Assembly: GCA_964577975.1 (NCBI GenBank)
Contig: CAZOBB010000122.1
Location: forward strand, 1 to 21,412
From: JAOZMY01 sp964577975
Lineage (GTDB): Bacteria; Desulfobacterota; S145-22
Direction: 5' to 3'
DNA: 21,412 bases
The position numbers and the translations under genes are program-made. Each line of letters starts with the position of its first letter. Positions within the stretch are counted from its first letter, which is position 1. The notes under the pieces are model-generated. The model did not search any database and was not told where the DNA came from. It worked only from the letters and a program-made list of their open reading frames with translations. Shown one piece after another: positions 1-6,383 of the stretch.

Positions 1-41
1 CGCTGGCGCTCCATAGCGGCCACTGACCCATGACGTTAGCC
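1..41 (+). repeat. attC recombination site, right arm only
   Basis: The window opens inside this site. Bases 1-20 match 878-897 of the next site at 19 of 20 positions. The arm ends with the core GTTAGCC (35-41), 10 bp before the first start codon. The inverse complement of this core, GGCTAAC, occurs at 845-851 as the R'' box of the attC that closes the same cassette. That relation is expected between a cassette's start and its own attC. Confidence 0.75.
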
Positions 42-51
42 AAAAGATATA

Positions 52-807
52 ATGAAAATCGTAAGTTGGAATTGCAATGGAGCACTAAGAAGAAAAACTG
101 AAAAAATTGATACCGTTGGTGCGGATATTCTTGTAATTCAAGAATGTGAAGACCCGGCGCGGTCAACAAAGAAATATCGTCAATGGGCAGGTGGCAACTA
201 TTTATGGAATGGTGAAACGAAAAATAAGGGGATCGGTATCTTCTCTAAAAATGGACACGATATAGAGCCAATAAAATGGGATGGCAAATTTACCATAGAA
301 GGCCTGAAAAGTCATAGTGAGGCGATTACATGGACGAGCAATGAATTACAAAGTTTTTTGCCAGTAATGATTGATGGTAAATATTTATTGATAGCTATTT
401 GGGCAAAACAGGCAAATTCACCAAATTTCGGATATATTGGACAACTTTGGAAGTATATTCAAATACATAGAGAAAAAATGCATAGAGATAATACTATCCT
501 ATGTGGTGATTTAAATAGTAATGCCATTTGGGATGTTCCTGACAGGTGGTGGAACCATACAGATGTAGTGCAAGAATTAGAAGAAATCGGATTAATCAGC
601 CTGTATCATCACATTACAAGAGAGCCACAGGGGATGGAAACAAAAAAGACTTTCAATATGAATCGCCAAAAAGATAAATCGTATCATATCGACTATGTTT
701 TTTTATCGAAGAATCTCATTAATAATAGTACGTTAGAAATACATAGTTTTGAGCATTGGGTTGAATATAGCGACCATGTTCCATTGGAGTTTACACTAGT
801 AATTTAA
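52..807 (+). CDS. Endonuclease/exonuclease/phosphatase-family protein (cassette 1)
   Basis: A 251-residue protein of the endonuclease/exonuclease/phosphatase (DNase I-like) superfamily, whose members cleave phosphodiester or phosphate-ester bonds using a divalent metal. The family motifs appear in order: SWNCNG near residues 5-10, VIQEC with the metal-binding Glu31, GIGIFS at 60-65, CGDLNSN with Asp153 and Asn155, HIDYVF with Asp214, and the C-terminal SDH (Asp241, His242). All expected catalytic positions seem present, so the enzyme is probably active. There is no signal peptide, so it should be cytoplasmic. The substrate cannot be read from the sequence: DNA, RNA or a small phosphoester are all possible. 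The ATG lies 10 bp after the attC core, with only a weak A-rich ribosome-binding region, so expression may depend on transcription from the left. It is the first complete cassette in the window. Confidence 0.85.
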   Translation: MKIVSWNCNGALRRKTEKIDTVGADILVIQECEDPARSTKKYRQWAGGNYLWNGETKNKGIGIFSKNGHDIEPIKWDGKFTIEGLKSHSEAITWTSNELQSFLPVMIDGKYLLIAIWAKQANSPNFGYIGQLWKYIQIHREKMHRDNTILCGDLNSNAIWDVPDRWWNHTDVVQELEEIGLISLYHHITREPQGMETKKTFNMNRQKDKSYHIDYVFLSKNLINNSTLEIHSFEHWVEYSDHVPLEFTLVI

Positions 808-844
808 AAAGGTATCAGATTGATTTAGTATACAGAAGTAAAAT

Positions 845-918
845 GGCTAACAAGGCGCTGTTGCGGACGTGCCATTCCGCTGGCGCTTCATAGCGGCAAC
901 AGAGCTTAGTCATTAACT
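845..918 (+). repeat. attC recombination site (closes cassette 1)
   Basis: A 74-bp imperfect palindrome. It begins with the R'' box GGCTAAC (845-851), the exact inverse complement of the core at 35-41, and ends with the degenerate R' core ATTAACT (912-918). Between them, CTGTTGC pairs with GCAACAG and CCGCT with AGCGG, leaving unpaired bases on one arm as in folded bottom-strand attC sites. The start codon of the next gene follows 11 bp after the core. Confidence 0.8.
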
Positions 919-929
919 GAAAGGATAGT

Positions 930-1397
930 ATGATTGAAATTAAATCCTGCTTGACAGCCCTGGATTTCTCCTTTGCCATGCAGATGACAAAGGATTATAT
1001 TCGCTGGCTCAATATAGATTTGTCTTTTCAAGATATTGATAAGGAATTATCCAATTTTTCTTCAGTGTATGGTCCTCCGGACGGGCTATTTCTTCTTGCA
1101 TGGCACAATGGTGAATTGGCGGGTGGCGTAGGGGTTAGAAAGCTTGAAGCTAAAGTTTGTGAGTTGAAAAGGCTATTTGTCTATGAACGATTCAGAGGTA
1201 TGGGGGTAGGACGAGGCCTAAGCACCGTTCTCATAAATAAAGCAGCGAAATTGGGATATGAGAAAATGAGGCTGGATACTTTGGGATATATGAAGGCAGC
1301 AATAAGGCTCTATAAGACATTGGGATTCAAGGAAATTGCTCCTTACCGTTTCAATCCTGATCCAACAACAAAATATATGGAACTGAATTTGAGCTGA
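930..1397 (+). CDS. GNAT-family N-acetyltransferase (cassette 2)
   Basis: A 155-residue protein of the GCN5-related N-acetyltransferase superfamily, which transfers an acetyl group from acetyl-CoA to an amine. The acetyl-CoA-binding motif A is clear: strand LKRLFVYERF followed by RGMGVG (residues 89-94), where the backbone amides grip the pyrophosphate. Motif B follows as the helix AAIRLYKTLGFKEI (about 123-136), the common Y-x-x-x-G-F ending. Length is typical for a single-domain GNAT. A ribosome-binding site (AAAGG, about 920-924) sits 5-6 bp before the ATG. The stop codon lies 3 bp before the next attC box, leaving almost no spare DNA, as is usual in cassettes. GNATs are common integron cargo; the acceptor could be an aminoglycoside, a peptide, a protein or a toxin product, and nothing here selects among them. 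Confidence 0.88.
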   Translation: MIEIKSCLTALDFSFAMQMTKDYIRWLNIDLSFQDIDKELSNFSSVYGPPDGLFLLAWHNGELAGGVGVRKLEAKVCELKRLFVYERFRGMGVGRGLSTVLINKAAKLGYEKMRLDTLGYMKAAIRLYKTLGFKEIAPYRFNPDPTTKYMELNLS

Positions 1398-1400
1398 TTC

Positions 1401-1486
1401 AGCAAACAAGCTGCTACGCTTGTCCGCTGTTTCCCTGCGTCCTTCGGCTTTGCTCCATAAGCGGCAGGTGAGCTTGATCGTTAAAA
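1401..1486 (+). repeat. attC recombination site (closes cassette 2)
   Basis: An 86-bp imperfect palindrome: R''-like AGCAAAC (1401-1407) at the left and core GTTAAAA (1480-1486) at the right. CAAGCT near 1407-1412 pairs with AGCTTG near 1470-1475, and TCCGCT pairs with AGCGGC further in. Its right arm (GCTCCATAAGCGGC) is recognisably the same element as in the two previous sites. TTCAGCAAAC partly mirrors the start of cassette 2 (TTAACTGAA). Confidence 0.75.
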
Positions 1487-1497
1487 GGAAAAAGAGA

Positions 1498-1860
1498 ATG
1501 CGAAGAATATTAGTGTTCGATATTGGATTATGGGTAATTTTACTTCTAAGTTCTTGTTCACCGAAAGGAATTGTTGTTACAATAGAAAACAAGTCAGGCC
1601 ATAAAGTAAAGAATATAGTTCTTCGTTACACAGGTGGAGAAAAAGAAGTCAAAGAGATAAAGAACAATACAAGTTGGACGGGGAAGATTAATCCGAATGG
1701 AGAATCACATCTTGAAATTGATTTTATATATCAACAAAATAGCAAGCATCATTCAGAAATAGACACTTACTTTGAAGAAGGATACCAAGGCAGGTTAATC
1801 ATAACGATTGGACAAAATGGCGAGGTAAGATTTCGAGACGATGTAAGGACAGGATATTAA
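1498..1860 (+). CDS. Small predicted lipoprotein, unknown function (cassette 3)
   Basis: I do not recognise this 120-residue protein. It starts with a short basic N-terminus, a hydrophobic stretch (about residues 9-17) and the lipobox LSSC with Cys20, so it should be exported and lipidated. The mature part is hydrophilic and beta-rich in appearance, with IVVTIENKSGHKVKNIVLRY, repeated alternating hydrophobic residues and a charged end. This suggests a small beta-sandwich on the membrane surface. The ATG at 1498 is chosen because it lies 11 bp after the attC core, is preceded by an A/G-rich region (AAAAGGAAAAAGAG) and gives a correct lipoprotein signal. An in-frame TTG at 1420 is inside the attC and would spoil the signal peptide. 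Function is unassigned. Confidence 0.72.
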   Translation: MRRILVFDIGLWVILLLSSCSPKGIVVTIENKSGHKVKNIVLRYTGGEKEVKEIKNNTSWTGKINPNGESHLEIDFIYQQNSKHHSEIDTYFEEGYQGRLIITIGQNGEVRFRDDVRTGY

Positions 1861-1931
1861 ATAGCAATTGCATTCACCTGACTGGCATTTTGCTGGTGCT
1901 TCATGGTGGCAATCGGACTTGGCCGTTTAAA
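1857..1931 (+). repeat. attC recombination site (closes cassette 3)
   Basis: A roughly 75-bp palindrome that overlaps the end of the lipoprotein gene and finishes with the core GTTTAAA (1925-1931). ATTGC pairs with GCAAT and CACC with GGTG, with unpaired bases on one side only, as in other attC sites. The inner arm GCTGGTGCTTCATGGTGGC is a diverged copy of the arm at 1-20. The R'' box is poorly conserved (about ATTAAAT), so the left edge is approximate. Confidence 0.68.
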
Positions 1932-1959
1932 ATAAGAGTAGAGATAACGGAGACAGAGT

Positions 1960-2292
1960 ATGAATAAAAAATATTTGTTCGGATTGTCTATTACGGCGAT
2001 AATTTTGATAGTTATCGCTTCGATTCTGATGATTTCAACAGTGGATTTTCCCCATAAAATCCCCGATAGGATGGCAGAAAGAAGAATATCAGAAATACAG
2101 AAAGGGCCCGAATTGGTTAAAAAGGAATTATTATTGGATTCCTATAAAAGACATCTTAATTTTGAAGACAAACTTAGGGAAAGGGATATTGCGTATGCGG
2201 AATTGATTAAGACATTATCGATCGCTGTTATTTTTATTGCTTTAATTCAGTTGTTTTTAGCCTATATTTTGCAAAAGAGATTGAGGCAATAA
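1960..2292 (+). CDS. Small two-helix membrane protein, unknown function (cassette 4)
   Basis: I do not recognise this 110-residue protein. It has a basic start (MNKK), a first membrane segment at about residues 5-26 (GLSITAIILIVIASILMIST), a charged middle region of roughly 55 residues rich in Lys, Arg and Glu that is probably helical or coiled coil (about 38-82), and a second membrane segment at about 84-105 (LSIAVIFIALIQLFLAYIL). A short basic tail (QKRLRQ) follows. A hairpin topology with the charged loop on one side of the inner membrane is likely. The ATG is 28 bp after the attC core and has a plausible ribosome-binding site (CGGAGA, about 1947-1952). The length and lack of homology clues are typical of cassette genes of unknown function. 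Confidence 0.7.
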   Translation: MNKKYLFGLSITAIILIVIASILMISTVDFPHKIPDRMAERRISEIQKGPELVKKELLLDSYKRHLNFEDKLRERDIAYAELIKTLSIAVIFIALIQLFLAYILQKRLRQ

Positions 2293-2331
2293 TGATTAGA
2301 GGAAAAATTTGTCAAGTATGGTGAGACTGGA

Positions 2332-2452
2332 TATAAACACGATGCCGGTTGTTTTTTTTATTACTATCAATATCGGTTCAAACTGGATTGAAAAAGGATG
2401 ATTTTGAATGATTTTAGCGACAGATCTGGCGCTCCACGGCTTGATGTTATCC
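2332..2452 (+). repeat. Degenerate attC-like remnant at the array edge
   Basis: CTGGCGCTCC at 2426-2435 matches the arm at 3-12 exactly, and a core-like GTTATCC follows at 2446-2452. The R'' candidate TATAAAC (2332-2338) differs by one base from the inverse complement of the cassette-4 core GTTTAAA. The expected inner palindrome is largely lost and the spacing is longer than in the other sites. I read it as a decayed terminal attC. The left part of the assignment is weak. Confidence 0.4.
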
Positions 2453-2490
2453 AGACGTAAAAGCCGAGACGAAGAGATGTAAGTGGAAAT

Positions 2491-5400
2491 TTATTCAACT
2501 GGGACAGTAAGGGGTCGCCTTTTTAAGGCTTCGTTAATCTTGCTCGATAGTTGTGCAATCGTATAGGGCTTTTTAAGGAATGAGATTCTGTCTTTTAAGA
2601 GAATTCCGTGGCTGAAATGATTTTCTGCATATCCAGAGGTGTAAATGATTGGAAGATCGGGAATGAGTTTTTTTACTTCTTGAGACAATTCGGTTCCATT
2701 CATGACTGGCATAACGAGGTCTGTAATAATAAGATCGATTTCTTTTTTTCTTTTTTTAAATATTTCTAGGGCCTTTTGGCCATTGGGTGCCGTGAAGACA
2801 GTGTATCCCAAATTTTCGAGAGTTTCTGCCGCCAAATCACGCAATTCTGGCACGTCTTCTACGAACAGAATGCTCGCTTTTCCGGTGACGAGGTTGGTGC
2901 TGTGGGAAGAAAGATTTGTTTCGTGTTTAGGCTTTGAAGGTTTTTCGACAATGGGCCAATATATTTTGAGAGTCGTTCCGTAATGAAGTTTGCTGTGGAC
3001 CGTGATAAAGCCTTTATTCTGTTCCACGATTCCAAAAACGGTTGAGAGTCCGAGTCCTGTTCCTTTTCCTGTTTTTTTCGTTGTGAAAAAGGGTTCAAAT
3101 ATTCGGGCTTGCGTGGCTTCATCCATACCAGAGCCCGTGTCGCTCACGGCGATGACGACATATTTTCCTTTTCGTGCCCCGTAATGGGTGGTGACATACT
3201 GTTCGTCGATGATTGCTTCTTCCGTCGCGATGGTAATTTTTTTCTCCCTGGTTTCTTTGGAAACTTCTTGAATCGCATCTCGGGCATTGATCACTAGATT
3301 CATGAGAATTTGCTCGATTTGTCCTGGATCCGCTTCAATGTAGGGTAATCCGGGAGCAAGATTTAAGAATATGTCGATGTCTTCAGGAATGAGACGCTGA
3401 ATCATTTTCCCAAGGGTAGAGATGGTTTCGTTTATATCGAGGGTTTCTGGAATAGCGACCTGCTTTCGGCTGAAGGCCAAAAGCTGGTTTACAAGGCCCT
3501 CGGCCTTTCTTGCAGCAGATAGAATCGTAAAAAATTCGTGGTATCCTGGGGCGTTTTTGTCGAGTTTTTGAAGGCCCAACTCGCAAAATCCGAGGACGAC
3601 ATTCAGGAAATTATTGAAATCATGGGCCATGCCTCCAGCGAGATTTCCCACAGCTTCCATCTTTTGCGCCTGTAGGAACTGTTGTTCGAGGATCATTTCT
3701 CGGGTAATATCGTTTTTTACGGCAGCAAACTGAATAATTTTGCCATTCTCGTTTCGGATAGGAAAAATAACGGCCTTTTCGTAATAGATTTCACCGTTTT
3801 TCTTTTTGTTGATGAACGTTCCTTCCCAGGTCTTTCCCGCGGTTATAGTGGCCCACAGCTTTTCATAGAATTTTCTATCCTGTTTTCCACTTTTGAGAAT
3901 CCTCGGGTTTTTTCCTTTGACTTCCTCGTAGGTGTACCCCGTAGCCTTTTCGAATGCGGGGTTGACATAAACAATGTTTCCTTTGAGATCTGTGATGACG
4001 ACCGATTGCGTTGCCTGCTTTACCACCGTGGCAATACGTGTGAGCTCGGCTTGTGCTCTTTTTTGCTGTTCCTCGAGTTGTTTTTCGCGCGTTACATCCC
4101 GGGCACTGCCCACGGTGCCGATAACACGTCCCTTTTCATCAAAAAGGGGGGCTTTGGCTACATCTAAGCGGAGGAATTTTCCTTGGACATAGCCGTATTC
4201 ATCGAATCGCATCGGTTTGAGCGACTTGAGTATCACCTTATCCGAGTTGATACCAATTTCACCAAACGTATACCATTTTTTATGGCCAAAACGCTCCGCG
4301 CGAACTCGATGGGCAAAGTAGAGATCATCTTTCCCTAGAGGCTCTTCCGCATTTTTGGCCATGAGGAGCTTTTCACGCAGTGCGCGGTTGGTGAAGATGT
4401 ACCGGCTTTTTACGTCTTTTGCCCAGAGCATGTCGGGGTTGTTATCCGCAATGAGCTGAAACAATTGACTCATGTTCCTGAATTTCCGCTCCTTTTCTCT
4501 CAGCTCTCTGTCATAACGCCATCGCTCGGTTACGTCTCGTACGACGGCTAAGATTTCCTCTTTACCTTTTGGCACCATACGGCATTCGAAGTGACCTAGT
4601 TTGCCATTGATTTCTAAGGAGTAGGTAAAAGTTTGGATTTTATTAGATTCAAGTACTCGTTTTATAGCCCTCATGAACGGCGTGACCACATTGCGAGGTA
4701 AAGCCTCGACAATCCTTTTTCCGAGGAAATCTTTGGGAAGGAGGTAAAGTTTCCCTATTTCAGGGGAGTGGTACGAAAGGAATCTCCCTTCCTTGTCCAA
4801 CGTAAAAACGATATCGGGAAGGGCATCTAAAATAGCTCGACTCGTCTCTTCCGTTTTCCGAAGCTTTTCTTCCATTTCCCTGGCCGGGGTAATATCCCGA
4901 CCAATGACGAGGAGACCTTTCCGGGATCCGTCCGGATTGAAAAGGGGAATTTTGTAGATGTCAAAGATTTTCGTTTTTCCATCAGGTGTGGGAATCCTTT
5001 CTTCGGAACGGTGGATTTTTCCTGATGCCCACGTGGCTTCATCCGTAGCTTTGCATGTTTCGAAAGCTTGACGATAAATAGGGAGCGTTTTTGAAGCCAA
5101 TTCCAGATCTGTTTTGCCACGATAATTCACACCCGTGAGATGAAAAAGTTCCAGGTCCGCTTTATTGGCTAGGAGCCAACGTCCTTTGTCATCCTTGAAA
5201 CAGATGATGTCGGGGGAGGCATTGATAAGGGTTGTCAAGCGTTCTTTTTCCCGTTTCAGTGATCTCCATGCCTTTTCGGCCAGGGTAGTATCCTGAAAAA
5301 CGCCTAGGGCCCCTATGACCTTTCCTGATGTGTCGAAGACGGGGGTTAAATGAAGAAGCCCGCTCACTTTTTTCCCGTCTTTAGCCGAAAAGGCCTGGCG

Positions 5401-6066
5401 AAACACTTTAGCTTTCTTTTTCTCCATGAGCCTGAGATCGTCGCGATGGAACACTTTGCCGAACGGTTCGGGCCAACAATCTTTCGCCGTTTTACCAATC
5501 ATTTCTTCGGGGGTTAATCCAGCCAGGCGGGCGTAAGGTTCATTGACGTGCCGGTATACTCCCTCACGATCTTTGTAGAACACGCCGACAGGTAAAGAAC
5601 TCCATAGGGTGTGAATGAGTTGATCGGTTTCCCGTGTTTTCTTTTCGAGTGACTTCTGCTCGCTTACGTCCCAGATAAAAGCAGCGATTGATTCCTTGCC
5701 TTGGAAGAGAACCTTGATCCCCGTCACTTCGGTAAACAGAACACTCCCATCCACACGTACGAGTTTTTCCTCCTGCCGGGGAAGGTAGGGATTGAATTTG
5801 GATATATTTTTGAGGCGTTTTTTTACGGCTTCAAGGGAATCCGGATGGATAAAGTCGAGAACTCTTTTCCCAACGAAATCTTCCCGTTTCTTTGCCCGAA
5901 AGAGTTTTAGAGCCTCAGGGTTGGCATAAAGGATTCTCCCTTTCCGATGAACCACGATAGGGGTAGGAAGACGTTCGATCCATTCAATCAAATGAATCCA
6001 ATCACCTTCAACCCTCTTTGATCTTCCTGTCAGTAGCGCTTTTTTCACCTTTTCACGCTCGGGCAC
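2491..6066 (-). CDS. Multi-PAS hybrid sensor histidine kinase with C-terminal receiver
   Basis: A 1191-residue soluble sensor kinase. About six PAS domains are stacked at the N-terminus (roughly 28-140, 148-265, 275-395, 408-518, 533-662, 680-792), most ending in a DVT/DIT-type linker. The kinase core follows: H-box GGMAHDFNN with the phospho-accepting His815, N-box MNLVINARDAI (about 922-932), G1 SDTGSGMD (975-982), F-box FEPFFTTK and G2 GKGTGLGL (1000-1007). The C-terminal receiver (about 1063-1185) has the acidic pair Glu1070/Asp1071, phospho-acceptor Asp1116, Thr1143 and Lys1165/1166, so the phosphorelay residues look intact. No transmembrane segment is visible, so it likely senses internal signals such as redox state, ligands or light. 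No DNA-binding output is attached; a separate phosphotransfer or regulator protein must exist elsewhere. The start is GTG, the first start after an in-frame stop, with no strong ribosome-binding site. Confidence 0.93.
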   Translation of the reverse strand: MPEREKVKKALLTGRSKRVEGDWIHLIEWIERLPTPIVVHRKGRILYANPEALKLFRAKKREDFVGKRVLDFIHPDSLEAVKKRLKNISKFNPYLPRQEEKLVRVDGSVLFTEVTGIKVLFQGKESIAAFIWDVSEQKSLEKKTRETDQLIHTLWSSLPVGVFYKDREGVYRHVNEPYARLAGLTPEEMIGKTAKDCWPEPFGKVFHRDDLRLMEKKKAKVFRQAFSAKDGKKVSGLLHLTPVFDTSGKVIGALGVFQDTTLAEKAWRSLKREKERLTTLINASPDIICFKDDKGRWLLANKADLELFHLTGVNYRGKTDLELASKTLPIYRQAFETCKATDEATWASGKIHRSEERIPTPDGKTKIFDIYKIPLFNPDGSRKGLLVIGRDITPAREMEEKLRKTEETSRAILDALPDIVFTLDKEGRFLSYHSPEIGKLYLLPKDFLGKRIVEALPRNVVTPFMRAIKRVLESNKIQTFTYSLEINGKLGHFECRMVPKGKEEILAVVRDVTERWRYDRELREKERKFRNMSQLFQLIADNNPDMLWAKDVKSRYIFTNRALREKLLMAKNAEEPLGKDDLYFAHRVRAERFGHKKWYTFGEIGINSDKVILKSLKPMRFDEYGYVQGKFLRLDVAKAPLFDEKGRVIGTVGSARDVTREKQLEEQQKRAQAELTRIATVVKQATQSVVITDLKGNIVYVNPAFEKATGYTYEEVKGKNPRILKSGKQDRKFYEKLWATITAGKTWEGTFINKKKNGEIYYEKAVIFPIRNENGKIIQFAAVKNDITREMILEQQFLQAQKMEAVGNLAGGMAHDFNNFLNVVLGFCELGLQKLDKNAPGYHEFFTILSAARKAEGLVNQLLAFSRKQVAIPETLDINETISTLGKMIQRLIPEDIDIFLNLAPGLPYIEADPGQIEQILMNLVINARDAIQEVSKETREKKITIATEEAIIDEQYVTTHYGARKGKYVVIAVSDTGSGMDEATQARIFEPFFTTKKTGKGTGLGLSTVFGIVEQNKGFITVHSKLHYGTTLKIYWPIVEKPSKPKHETNLSSHSTNLVTGKASILFVEDVPELRDLAAETLENLGYTVFTAPNGQKALEIFKKRKKEIDLIITDLVMPVMNGTELSQEVKKLIPDLPIIYTSGYAENHFSHGILLKDRISFLKKPYTIAQLSSKINEALKRRPLTVPVE

Positions 6067-6383
6067 TAAACAAGAGACGTTTTGTATTCATTTACTTTTG
6101 TAATATGCTGCATATAAATTATATCATTTTTTTCGGGGATTGCAAAGGAGGAGAGGGGATTACGTGCGTAGGCAGTAATATTCTGTATATACATGGGGGA
6201 GGATAAAAAAGAATCCTATATCCGGAATGTTGATAATTTATTGTTATTTACAAGCTATTTGCTTTTTTGCCTTGTATGCTGTCTAGGGTGACATCTGTTG
6301 TTAGAAAAAAAGCAGAAAGTGGAATGTTTGGGAATGGGTAGGATAAGATTTTTGCCGAGGCCAGCGGTTATTAGGTTGGTATT
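6067..6383. other. AT-rich intergenic region of 317 bp
   Basis: This gap separates the end of the glycosyltransferase operon from the start of the kinase gene, both on the minus strand. It holds a good promoter candidate for the kinase (6118-6145). I see no convincing terminator for the operon: the small repeats present (for example AGGAT/ATCCT around 6201-6218) have loops dominated by A/T and no suitable T-tract. No plausible protein gene is seen on either strand. Confidence 0.6.
6118..6145 (-). promoter_or_regulatory. Candidate sigma-70 promoter for the hybrid kinase
   Basis: On the minus strand, a perfect -10 box TATAAT (6118-6123) is preceded by a 16-bp spacer and a -35-like TTGCAA (6140-6145, four of six matches). 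Transcription would begin near 6111, giving a leader of about 45 nt before the GTG start of the kinase gene. The call rests on sequence match only. Confidence 0.5.

Larger units (their letters stand above)
1..2452 (+). mobile_element. Distal part of an integron gene-cassette array
   Basis: Four small genes on one strand are separated by palindromic sites that share sequence and carry attC-like core motifs (GTTAGCC at 35-41, GTTAAAA at 1480-1486, GTTTAAA at 1925-1931). Each gene starts 12-35 bp after a core, as expected for cassettes. Taking the crossover after the first G of the core, the cassettes are roughly 36-912, 913-1480, 1481-1925 and 1926 to about 2446. The region is visibly more AT-rich than the glycosyltransferase operon. 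By the usual rule that cassette genes point away from attI, the integrase gene and attI should be to the left, outside the window. The opposite-strand sensor kinase ends 39 bp beyond the last attC-like sequence, so this is the terminal end of the array. The integron call is inference from site structure, because no integrase is visible. Confidence 0.82.

Noticed and set aside
1420..1497. Longer start for the cassette-3 lipoprotein (TTG at 1420)
   Set aside because: It begins inside the attC palindrome and would place about 26 polar residues before the lipoprotein signal. The ATG at 1498 fits both the cassette layout and the signal peptide.
1..2452. CRISPR array as an explanation for the spaced repeats
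   Set aside because: The repeats are imperfect palindromes of variable length separated by whole genes of 0.4-0.9 kb, not short identical repeats with uniform spacers.
6195..6265. Possible terminator hairpins after the glycosyltransferase operon
   Set aside because: The stems are about 5 bp, the loops are A/T-rich, and no stem is followed by a T-tract in the right direction.
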